From: Lachnospiraceae bacterium | GTDB taxonomy: Bacteria > Bacillota > Clostridia > Lachnospirales > Lachnospiraceae | DNA: 11,819 nucleotides | Reading direction: 5' to 3' | Assembly (NCBI GenBank): GCA_017958585.1 | Contig: JAGDCK010000114.1 | Coordinates: 1-11,819, forward strand | In this document: piece by piece, positions 5,009 through 11,000 of the stretch | How the letters are laid out: every line of letters begins with the position of its first letter | Numbering within the stretch: the first letter of the stretch is position 1 | Translations under genes and position numbers: made by a program | The notes under the pieces: model-generated | Databases searched by the model: none | Told to the model about the DNA's origin: nothing | Seen by the model: the letters and a program-made list of their open reading frames with translations, nothing else

Positions 5009-7369
5009 ATGGACATTATACTGGCATTAAAAGAAGAATTAAAAGTAGAAAAATGGCAGGTGGAGGCAGCTGTAAAGCTTATCGATGAGGGCAATACCAT
5101 TCCCTTTATTTCCAGATATCGAAAGGAAGTAACGGGCTCGTTAAACGATGAGCAGCTCAGAAACCTGTTTGAGAGACTCACTTACCTTAGAAACCTTGAG
5201 GAGAAAAAGGAACAGGTATTAAAGAGCATAGAAGAACAGGGGCTTTTGACGGATGAGTTAAAGAAAAAGATCGCTGAGGCTCAGACCATGGTGCTGGTGG
5301 AAGATCTGTATCGCCCCTACAGACCGAAGAGAAAGACCAGGGCCAGCGTCGCAAAGGAAAAGGGATTACAGCCCCTTGCAGATTTTATCCTTGAGCAGAA
5401 TGCAACTGAGGATTTAAATATTGAAGCCGCAAAGTATATTTCTGAAGAAAAGGAAGTAAAGACAGCTGCGGATGCTCTTTCCGGTGCAAAGGATATAATC
5501 GCTGAGGCTATCTCAGACAATGCGGATTATCGTAAATACATCAGAGAGACCACAGTTGATGAGGGATCCGTATCAAGCGTTGCAAAGGATGAAAAGGTTC
5601 AGTCCGTATATGAGATGTATTATAATTTCGAGGAACCCGTAAAGAAGCTTGCGGGCCACAGGACTCTTGCTTTAAACAGAGGCGAGGCGGAGAAGATCCT
5701 GACCGTTAAAGTAAATGCACCGGTTGATAGGATACTCACCTTTTTGGAAAAAAAGACCATCACAAATGACAATGAGTTTACCACTCCGGTATTAAAGGAA
5801 GTCTGTGCCGATGCCTATGACAGACTTATCGCTCCCGCCATCGAGAGGGAGATAAGGTCGGAACTTACCGAAAAAGCAGAGGACGGCGCAATAAATGTCT
5901 TTGGAAAAAATCTGGAGCAGCTCTTACTTCAGCCACCCATCGCAGGAAAGGTGGTACTTGGCTGGGATCCCGCATTCAGAACAGGCTGCAAGCTTGCGGT
6001 TGTTGATGCGACGGGAAAAGTGCTGGACACAAAGGTAATATATCCTACCGCTCCTCAGAACAAAGTTGAGGAGGCAAAGACAGAACTCAAAAAACTCATA
6101 AAAAAATATAACGTGGATCTCATCTCAGTTGGAAACGGAACGGCTTCAAGGGAGTCTGAGCAGGTTATCGTGGAACTCATAAAAGAGCTCGACCGTCCTG
6201 TGCAGTACGTGATCGTAAACGAGGCCGGAGCCAGCGTATATTCCGCAAGTAAGCTTGCAACAGAAGAGTTCCCCAATTTTGATGTGGGTCAGAGAAGCGC
6301 AGCTTCCATAGCAAGGCGCCTTCAGGATCCTCTGGCTGAACTGGTAAAAATAGACCCTCAGTCCATCGGCGTTGGCCAGTACCAGCATGATATGAATCAA
6401 AAGAAACTTGGCGAAGCTTTGGGCGGAGTGGTCGAAACCGCAGTAAACAAGGTAGGTGTGGACTTAAATACCGCATCCGTATCCCTACTTGAATATGTGT
6501 CGGGAATCAGCAAAGCCATCGCCAAAAACATTGTGGATTACAGAGAGGCAAACGGCAGATTTAAAAACAGAGCCCAGCTCTTAAAGGTTCCAAAGCTCGG
6601 ACCAAAGGCTTACGAGCAGTGCGCAGGTTTCCTCAGAATCCTTGACGGCGACAATCCTCTGGATGAGACCAGCGTTCATCCCGAGAGCTACGAAGCATGC
6701 AAAAAACTTATGGACAGACTGGGAATTACCATGGAGGATGTGAGAGAGGCCAGAAAGAAGGCTTCTGAAAATAACGGCCCCTCAAAGACTGCTCCTGCGG
6801 TAAATAAAAAGCCCGAACCCAGACAAAAGCCCGTCCATGTAAATACAAATACAGCCATGGGTAAGGCTCTAGCACAGGCTATGGGTGGAATCACACTTGA
6901 TGCTTCGCCTGCGAAAGCAAAAAATGAAGCCAAGGCTTCCGATAATGCAAACGGTTCAAAGGCAGCTTCTTTTGAAAGCAGGATCAAAAACAAAAAGGAA
7001 CTTGCGGTTGAACTTGGAATAGGTGAGATCACTCTCTCGGATATATTGAAAGAACTGGAAAAACCCGGACGTGACCCCAGAGCGGACATGCCTAAACCGG
7101 TTCTTAGAAGCGATGTCATGGACATGAAAGACCTAAAGCCCGGCATGATCCTCAAGGGTACCGTCAGAAATGTTATTGACTTTGGTGTGTTTGTAGACAT
7201 AGGAGTTCATCAGGACGGACTGGTTCACATCTCACAGATTACGGACAGATATATCAAACATCCCTTAGAGGCAGTGAGCGTGGGAGATGTGGTTGAAGTT
7301 CAGGTTCTTTCCGTCGAGGAAGCAAAAAAGAGAATCTCTCTTACCATGAAGATCAAACCCGTAAAGTAA
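5009..7369 (+). CDS. tex: Tex/YhgF-type RNA-binding transcriptional accessory protein
   Basis: Tex is a widely conserved cytoplasmic nucleic-acid-binding protein implicated in transcription. This 786-residue copy has the full architecture: an N-terminal helical Tex domain with the signature PFISRYRKEVTG, a YqgF/RNase H-like domain from about residue 312 (GWDPAFRTGCKLAVVD), and helix-hairpin-helix segments from about 484 to 560 (LNTAS...LL.V.GIS). A C-terminal S1 RNA-binding domain spans about 709-786 (GTVRNVIDFGVFVDIGVHQDGLVHISQ). A low-complexity Ala/Lys/Asn/Pro-rich linker at about 583-652 separates the helix-hairpin-helix region from the S1-linked part, so the protein is at the long end of the usual range. 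The ATG at 5009 is chosen over the overlapping TTG at 5006 because CAGGAG (4995-5000) is well spaced. It has its own promoter and terminator and so looks monocistronic. Confidence 0.95.
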   Translation: MDIILALKEELKVEKWQVEAAVKLIDEGNTIPFISRYRKEVTGSLNDEQLRNLFERLTYLRNLEEKKEQVLKSIEEQGLLTDELKKKIAEAQTMVLVEDLYRPYRPKRKTRASVAKEKGLQPLADFILEQNATEDLNIEAAKYISEEKEVKTAADALSGAKDIIAEAISDNADYRKYIRETTVDEGSVSSVAKDEKVQSVYEMYYNFEEPVKKLAGHRTLALNRGEAEKILTVKVNAPVDRILTFLEKKTITNDNEFTTPVLKEVCADAYDRLIAPAIEREIRSELTEKAEDGAINVFGKNLEQLLLQPPIAGKVVLGWDPAFRTGCKLAVVDATGKVLDTKVIYPTAPQNKVEEAKTELKKLIKKYNVDLISVGNGTASRESEQVIVELIKELDRPVQYVIVNEAGASVYSASKLATEEFPNFDVGQRSAASIARRLQDPLAELVKIDPQSIGVGQYQHDMNQKKLGEALGGVVETAVNKVGVDLNTASVSLLEYVSGISKAIAKNIVDYREANGRFKNRAQLLKVPKLGPKAYEQCAGFLRILDGDNPLDETSVHPESYEACKKLMDRLGITMEDVREARKKASENNGPSKTAPAVNKKPEPRQKPVHVNTNTAMGKALAQAMGGITLDASPAKAKNEAKASDNANGSKAASFESRIKNKKELAVELGIGEITLSDILKELEKPGRDPRADMPKPVLRSDVMDMKDLKPGMILKGTVRNVIDFGVFVDIGVHQDGLVHISQITDRYIKHPLEAVSVGDVVEVQVLSVEEAKKRISLTMKIKPVK

Positions 7370-7423
7370 ATGTAAAAAGTAATACTTGGCTTAATAAACA
7401 TCATAACTGTTAATGTGGATTTA

Positions 7424-7458
7424 AAGAACGTGTGCTCAAAACAGCATGCGTTCTTTTT
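7424..7458 (+). terminator. Intrinsic terminator of tex
   Basis: AAGAACGTGTGCT (7424-7436) pairs with AGCATGCGTTCTT (7443-7455) over 13 bp, with two G-T wobbles and a 6-nt loop. A short T run follows (TTCTTTTT to 7458). It lies 55 bp after the tex stop on the same strand. Confidence 0.85.
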
Positions 7459-7469
7459 CGTTCCTGTGC

Positions 7470-7486
7470 CCAGGCGGAGACCCCGG
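7470..7486 (+). repeat. 17-bp direct repeat, copy 1
   Basis: CCAGGCGGAGACCCCGG occurs here and again, identically, at 7579-7595 (109 bp apart). The second copy is the left end of the long palindrome. This copy has no comparable right arm, though CCGGTCT about 50 bp downstream could pair weakly with it. It may be the remnant of an older or truncated element. Confidence 0.8.
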
Positions 7487-7578
7487 ACCCTATAGTGCCT
7501 CCCAAAGGTTTATATTGCTAAAACCGGTCTGAACCAAGAAAATGCCGGATTGTAATAAATGTTTATGAATACTACTGT

Positions 7579-7595
7579 CCAGGCGGAGACCCCGG
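7579..7595 (+). repeat. 17-bp direct repeat, copy 2
   Basis: This is an exact second copy of the 17-mer at 7470-7486. It overlaps the outer left arm of the palindromic element. Both copies are preceded by a CTGT-type sequence (CTGTGC at the first, CTGT at the second), so the similarity extends slightly beyond the 17 bp. The short string TACTGTCC just before it (7573-7580) recurs at 7612-7619 inside the palindrome. Confidence 0.8.
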
Positions 7596-7718
7596 GAGAT
7601 ATTTTTGAAAGTACTGTCCGACATCGGCACTTAGTGAGAGTAAAACTCGAACTTAGTACCGCTATGTCGGACCGTAAGCGAGAGCGTCTTACAAAAATAA
7701 CTCCGGGGGCACACCGCC
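7582..7718. repeat. 137-bp palindromic element, possible MITE or structured RNA
   Basis: Nested inverted repeats let the whole segment fold on itself. The outer arms are GGCGG (7582-7586) with CCGCC (7714-7718). Next, CCCCGGGAGATATTTTTG (7590-7607) is complementary to 7692-7709 at 16 of 18 positions. Inside, GTCCGACAT (7616-7624) pairs perfectly with ATGTCGGAC (7664-7672). That stem continues with interruptions to a GAGT-AAA-ACTC tip near 7638-7648. Between the inner and outer arms, 7674-7692 forms a second small hairpin with GTAAG/CTTAC ends and a GCGAGAGC, GNRA-like top. The result is a three-way-junction shape. No ORF with a start, RBS or recognisable protein fits. It resembles an intergenic repeat element or a non-coding RNA. 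I do not recognise the family. Confidence 0.7.
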
Positions 7719-7769
7719 GTAACTTGTCACCACAATTCACTGTCGTAACTCACCGCCGTAACTCGTCAC
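7712..7769 (+). repeat. Short tandem repeats CACCGCCGTAACTyGTCAC
   Basis: CACCGCCGTAACTTGTCAC (7712-7730) and CACCGCCGTAACTCGTCAC (7751-7769) match at 18 of 19 positions, with starts 39 bp apart. A shorter relative, CACTGTCGTAACTCAC, lies between them (7738-7753). The first copy overlaps the right outer arm of the palindrome, so the repeats may be part of the same element. Two and a half copies, without regular spacers, is too few and too irregular for a CRISPR array. Confidence 0.75.
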
Positions 7770-7823
7770 AACACCAAAATGATCCCCTCTGTGTAAAATT
7801 GTTAAAATATAAACAAATACATA

Positions 7824-7852
7824 TTGCAAACACCAATACATAGGTTTATAAT
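7824..7852 (+). promoter_or_regulatory. Sigma-A-type promoter of the FMN riboswitch-ribU transcript
   Basis: TTGCAA (7824-7829) and a perfect TATAAT (7847-7852) are separated by 17 bp. Transcription would begin near 7859, just ahead of the riboswitch, giving it essentially no extra leader. Confidence 0.8.
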
Positions 7853-7868
7853 CTCCATTGAAAATTAA

Positions 7869-7993
7869 TCTTTCAGGGACGGGTGAGATTCCCTACTGGC
7901 AGTGAACAAAAGTCTGCGACCCATGGAAAGGCTCCATGGCAGATCCGGTGAGATTCCGGAACCAACGGTCATAGTCCGGATGGAAGAAGGAGG
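7869..7993 (+). promoter_or_regulatory. FMN riboswitch (RFN element) controlling ribU
   Basis: The conserved RFN strings appear in order: CAGGGACGGGTGAGATTCCC, ACTGGC, AAGTCTGCGACCC, CCGGTGAGATTCCGG, AACCAACGGTCATAGTCCGGATGG and then GAAGAAGGAG. A variable hairpin (CCATGGAAAGGCTCCATGG) sits in the usual place. These RNAs bind flavin mononucleotide and shut off riboflavin synthesis or uptake genes. The closing stem can form between TCTTTC (7869-7874) and GAAGGA (7986-7991), which takes up part of the ribU Shine-Dalgarno GGAGG (7989-7993). Only 9 nt remain before the ATG, so there is no room for a downstream terminator, and control is probably at translation initiation. Confidence 0.93.
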
Positions 7994-8002
7994 ACAATTC
8001 TA

Positions 8003-8740
8003 ATGAGTAATCTATTAACTAACATTGCGCAAAACGCTGTTTTTGTGCTGGAATTTCTTGCGATTATCGCAATTCTTTTCGTTATTGCCTTCGTGCTTGA
8101 GCGCGTTGCGGCAAAGAAAAACGACGTAAAGGAACCCATTTTTACCACGAGAAAAATTGCAATGATAGGTATGTTTTCAGCAATATCAGTTATCCTGATG
8201 CTTTTTGAGATACCGCTTCCCTTTGCACCGGGCTTTTATAAACTGGACTTCAGTGAACTTCCTATTCTTATAGGTACATTTGCTTTCGGTCCCGCAGCCG
8301 GAGTTATGATGGAGTTTATAAAGATCCTGTTAAAGCTTCTCATCAAGGGAACCAGCACTGCTTTTGTAGGAGAACTTGCAAACTTTGCGGTTGGATGTTC
8401 ATTCATCATTCCCGCATCCGTTGTATATGCCTTCAAGAAGACAAAGACCAGTGCCATCATCGCATGTCTTGTGGGTGCACTTTCCATGACGATCTTTGGA
8501 AGTGCCTTCAATGCACTTTATCTGCTTCCCGCTTTTGCAGCACTCTACGGAATGCCCATCGATGCTCTTATCGCAATGGGAGCAGAGGCAAATCATCTCG
8601 TAAAGGAAGGCAGCATGGTAAGCTTTGTTGTAGCCTGTGTTGCACCGCTTAACTTCTTAAAAGGTTTCAGCGTGTCACTTATCACACTTTTGGTATACAA
8701 AAAGCTCAGCCCCATTATCAAACAGGGTCGTAAATCCTAA
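8003..8740 (+). CDS. ribU: Riboflavin ECF transporter S-component RibU
   Basis: RibU is the membrane substrate-binding subunit of an energy-coupling factor transporter that imports riboflavin. The ATPases and EcfT are normally shared and encoded elsewhere. This 245-residue protein has the family signature FYKLDFSELP (78-87), LIGTFAFGPAAGV and GTSTAFVGELANF (116-128), with about six membrane segments after residue 50. It also carries an extra N-terminal hydrophobic helix (about 12-33) and a short charged linker, making it somewhat longer than the usual roughly 190-210 residues. The FMN riboswitch immediately upstream independently supports the flavin role. Its start at 8003 is fixed by GGAGG at 7989-7993. 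It has its own promoter and appears to be a single-gene unit ended by the hairpin at 8812-8835. Confidence 0.95.
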   Translation: MSNLLTNIAQNAVFVLEFLAIIAILFVIAFVLERVAAKKNDVKEPIFTTRKIAMIGMFSAISVILMLFEIPLPFAPGFYKLDFSELPILIGTFAFGPAAGVMMEFIKILLKLLIKGTSTAFVGELANFAVGCSFIIPASVVYAFKKTKTSAIIACLVGALSMTIFGSAFNALYLLPAFAALYGMPIDALIAMGAEANHLVKEGSMVSFVVACVAPLNFLKGFSVSLITLLVYKKLSPIIKQGRKS

Positions 8741-8811
8741 GCTTAAAGCAAATCATAATTTCATTTAATTAATAAAAAGATCAATATTTGAGAAAGATAA
8801 TTTTCATTCAT

Positions 8812-8835
8812 AAAGGTGCCATTAAGGCACCTTTT
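8812..8835 (+). terminator. Intrinsic terminator downstream of ribU
   Basis: AAAGGTGCC (8812-8820) and GGCACCTTT (8826-8834) form a perfect 9-bp stem with a 5-nt ATTAA loop, and the right arm runs into TTTTGTGTT. The A run on the left means it could also work weakly in the other direction, though nothing is transcribed that way here. Confidence 0.85.
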
Positions 8836-8850
8836 GTGTTATATTAATAT
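8822..8850 (+). promoter_or_regulatory. Weak candidate promoter for the ycxB-tsaE-tsaB-rimI-rnz run
   Basis: TTAAGG (8822-8827) and TAATAT (8845-8850) are 17 bp apart, giving a start near 8857, just before the RBS of the YcxB-like gene. The -35 matches poorly and overlaps the arm of the ribU terminator. It is offered because the downstream genes need a promoter after that terminator and no better one is visible. Confidence 0.3.
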
Positions 8851-8878
8851 TGAGAGAGAATGTTTACGGAGAAGTACC

Positions 8879-9355
8879 ATGGTAGAATTTGATATTACAA
8901 TAAAATCCGGGGATCTGTATGATTTCAACATGATGCATGCATACAACAGTGTCCCCAACCTGATCATCAATGTCCTCGGAGCCATCGCAATATTGCTTGG
9001 ATACGGCCAAAAAAACTGGTTTTATTGCATTATGGGTGCGGTCGTGCTATTATACTTGCCTTGGACACTGTTCCTTAGGAGTAAGCAGCAGGTGTTAAAC
9101 AATCCTGTTTTCAAAAATCCCCTGCACTACCTTTTGGATGAAAACGGTATCACCATCTCTCAGGGTGACACCGTCACCACACAGGGGTGGGATGATTGCG
9201 TGAAGGCTGTGTCAACTGCAAAGAGCATTATCATTTACACATCAAGGGTAAATGCCACCATATTTCCAAAGTCCCAGCTTGGGGACAAAAAAGAGGCGCT
9301 CATATCGGTGATCTCCACCAATATGCCGCCTAAAAAAGTGAAAATAAGGGCTTGA
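8879..9355 (+). CDS. YcxB-like membrane protein
   Basis: This 158-residue protein fits the YcxB-like family of small membrane proteins of unknown function. A short N-terminal cytoplasmic strand region (FDITIKSGDLYDFNMMHA) precedes two hydrophobic segments at about 26-43 and 47-66. The characteristic C-terminal domain follows: YLLDENGITISQGDTVTTQGWDDCVKAVSTAKSIIIYTSRVNATIFPKSQL. The start at 8879 is preferred to an in-frame start at 8816, because the latter lies in the ribU terminator hairpin while GGAG (8868-8871) is 7 nt before 8879. Its stop is 3 bp before the tsaE ATG, and the tsaE ribosome site lies inside it, so the two are translationally linked. No functional link to t6A synthesis is known to me. 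Confidence 0.7.
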   Translation: MVEFDITIKSGDLYDFNMMHAYNSVPNLIINVLGAIAILLGYGQKNWFYCIMGAVVLLYLPWTLFLRSKQQVLNNPVFKNPLHYLLDENGITISQGDTVTTQGWDDCVKAVSTAKSIIIYTSRVNATIFPKSQLGDKKEALISVISTNMPPKKVKIRA

Positions 9356-9358
9356 TAA

Positions 9359-9796
9359 ATGGAAAAAATATATGAATCATTCAGCGCCGATGAGACTTTT
9401 ATGCTTGGAAAGTCCGTGGGCGAAAACGCAAAAGCCGGAGAGGTTTATACTCTCATAGGCGATCTGGGCGTGGGAAAAACTGTTTTTACACAAGGGGTTG
9501 CCGCAGGCCTTGGCATAACCGGACCTGTCAATTCACCCACATTTACCATCCTGCAGGTATATGACGAGGGAAGACTTCCTTTTTATCATATGGATGTATA
9601 CAGGATCGGCGATATCGAAGAGATGGATGAGATCGGATATGAGGACTGCATCTACGGAGAGGGACTTTGCCTTATCGAGTGGGCAAATCTCATAGAGGAG
9701 ATCCTTCCTGAAAAATATGTGAAAGTTACCATAGAAAAGGACCTGGAGAAGGGATTTGATTTTCGCAGGATAACTTTCAAAGAAATAAACAATTGA
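9359..9796 (+). CDS. tsaE: tRNA t6A37 biosynthesis ATPase TsaE
   Basis: TsaE is the small ATPase that drives turnover of the TsaB-TsaD complex making N6-threonylcarbamoyladenosine at position 37 of ANN-decoding tRNAs. The 145-residue length is standard. Walker A GDLGVGKT is at residues 34-41, NSPTF (58-62) and FYHMDVYR (75-82) are the family's switch regions, and IEWA near 106-109 follows the usual C-terminal strand. It starts 3 bp after the YcxB-like gene, with AAGGG as a modest ribosome site. It is 16 bp ahead of tsaB, its complex partner. Confidence 0.95.
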   Translation: MEKIYESFSADETFMLGKSVGENAKAGEVYTLIGDLGVGKTVFTQGVAAGLGITGPVNSPTFTILQVYDEGRLPFYHMDVYRIGDIEEMDEIGYEDCIYGEGLCLIEWANLIEEILPEKYVKVTIEKDLEKGFDFRRITFKEINN

Positions 9797-9812
9797 TCCA
9801 AAGAGGTGCACA

Positions 9813-10529
9813 ATGAAAATATTAGGAATTGACAGCTCGGGGCTTGTGGCCTCAGTGGCGGTGGTCGAGGGAGAGATACTTCTTGCGGAGTACACGACCG
9901 ATTACAAAAAGACCCACTCCCAGACTTTGATGCCCATGCTGGAAGCCATTAAAAATATGATAGATCTTGATATGGAATCCATCGATGCCATAGCCATATC
10001 CGCAGGACCGGGATCCTTTACGGGACTCAGGATCGGATCTGCCACGGCCAAGGGCCTGGGCCTTGCTCTTTCAAAACCCATAGTGGAAGTGCCTACCTTG
10101 GAGGGCCTTGCCTTTAATCTCTGGGGAACTGACAAACTGATATGCCCCATTATGGATGCCCGCAGAAATCAGGTTTACACAGGGATCTATGAGTTTGATG
10201 AATACGAGGATGACAGGCAGCATTTAAATATAGTGATGCCTCAATGCGCCATAGATATCTCTCTTTGCATAGAAAAGATTAACAATCTTGCAAGAGAAGT
10301 GATCTTTTTGGGCGACGGTGTCGATGTCTATAGAGAAAAAATCGAAGAACTGATCTCGGTTCCGCATTATTATGCACCGGCGTCCATGAACAGACAAAAG
10401 GCTTCCTCTGTGGCAACGCTGGGAGAACTGTATTTTGAAAAAGGCATCTTTGTTGATGCAAAAGATCATGCTCCCGAGTATTTGAGACAAAGCCAGGCGG
10501 AGCGTGAGAGAGAAGAGGGAAAGATATAG
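9813..10529 (+). CDS. tsaB: tRNA t6A37 biosynthesis scaffold protein TsaB
   Basis: TsaB is a non-catalytic ASKHA-fold paralogue of TsaD that dimerises with it in the bacterial t6A synthase. The 238-residue protein begins with MKILGIDSS (D7), has HSQTLMPM (35-42), and carries the signature GPGSFTGLRIG at residues 65-75. As expected for TsaB, the TsaD metal-binding histidine pair is absent. AGAGGTG upstream of the ATG is a good ribosome site. It lies between tsaE and rimI, the common Firmicute arrangement. TsaD is not in the window. Confidence 0.95.
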   Translation: MKILGIDSSGLVASVAVVEGEILLAEYTTDYKKTHSQTLMPMLEAIKNMIDLDMESIDAIAISAGPGSFTGLRIGSATAKGLGLALSKPIVEVPTLEGLAFNLWGTDKLICPIMDARRNQVYTGIYEFDEYEDDRQHLNIVMPQCAIDISLCIEKINNLAREVIFLGDGVDVYREKIEELISVPHYYAPASMNRQKASSVATLGELYFEKGIFVDAKDHAPEYLRQSQAEREREEGKI

Positions 10530-10538
10530 GTATTTGCA

Positions 10539-10979
10539 ATGGATATTTTGATCCGACCCCTTGAAAAAAGCGATATAGATACCTGCGTCAGAATTGAAAA
10601 GGAAAGCTTTTCCATGCCCTGGTCAGCAGAAAGCTTTGAAGCGGCCTGTGACCTTGAGTATTGCCACTATCTGGTGGCAGAGTGCGACGGAAGGGTGGTA
10701 TCTCTTGCAGGATACAGGGAAAGCTACGGCGAAGCTGACATAGACAATGTTTTTACGGACAGGGATTACAGAGGACGCGGTATCGTAACAAAAGTTTTAC
10801 AAAGGCTTATAGATGACGGCATAAAGAGTGGCATCACGGCTTTTACCCTGGAAGTCAGGGTTAGTAACGAAGCTGCCATACATGTATATGAAAAGCTGGG
10901 ATTTAAATCCGCAGGCATCCGACCGGGATTTTATGAAAAACCGGTGGAAGATGCCAATATCATGTGGTTATATATATAA
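10539..10979 (+). CDS. rimI: RimI-type GNAT N-acetyltransferase
   Basis: This 146-residue GNAT protein resembles RimI, the acetyltransferase that modifies the N-terminal alanine of ribosomal protein bS18 in E. coli and is often encoded with tsaB. Supporting features are PWS (27-29) after EKESF, the acetyl-CoA motif region VFTDRDYRGRGIV (71-83), LEVRVSNEAAIHVYEKLGF (104-122), and the RimI-like ending RPGFYEKPVEDANIMWLYI. The last position of the R-x-x-G-x-G/A pyrophosphate loop is Val83, and the residues before it (EADIDNVFT) differ from the usual hydrophobic strand. The binding site is therefore slightly unusual but probably functional. The weak ATAGG site overlaps the tsaB stop codon, so its translation may depend on tsaB. 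Confidence 0.85.
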   Translation: MDILIRPLEKSDIDTCVRIEKESFSMPWSAESFEAACDLEYCHYLVAECDGRVVSLAGYRESYGEADIDNVFTDRDYRGRGIVTKVLQRLIDDGIKSGITAFTLEVRVSNEAAIHVYEKLGFKSAGIRPGFYEKPVEDANIMWLYI

Positions 10980-11000
10980 AAAACAGGACGGAAAGTATAA

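Noticed and set aside
6688..7200. 170-codon minus-strand open frame inside tex, and similar antisense frames (6177-6476, 5317-5520)
   Set aside because: These are shadows of a strongly conserved plus-strand gene. No RBS or recognisable domain is present.
7712..7769. Possible small CRISPR array
   Set aside because: There are only two and a half imperfect units with uneven, short intervals, and no cas-like gene is nearby.
7559..7843. A 94-codon plus-strand open frame across the palindrome and tandem repeats (and an opposite-strand one at 7510-7740)
   Set aside because: It has no usable ribosome site, its composition is unlike the neighbouring proteins (runs of Arg, His and Thr), and it is made of repeat DNA. 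The frame is incidental.
8788..8816. TTGAGA-17 bp-TAAAGG as a promoter for the ycxB run
   Set aside because: The -10 is poor, and transcripts would have to pass through the strong hairpin at 8812-8835.
8816..8878. Earlier in-frame start of the YcxB-like gene
   Set aside because: It lies within the ribU terminator hairpin and adds 21 residues unlike the family. The ATG at 8879 has a proper RBS.
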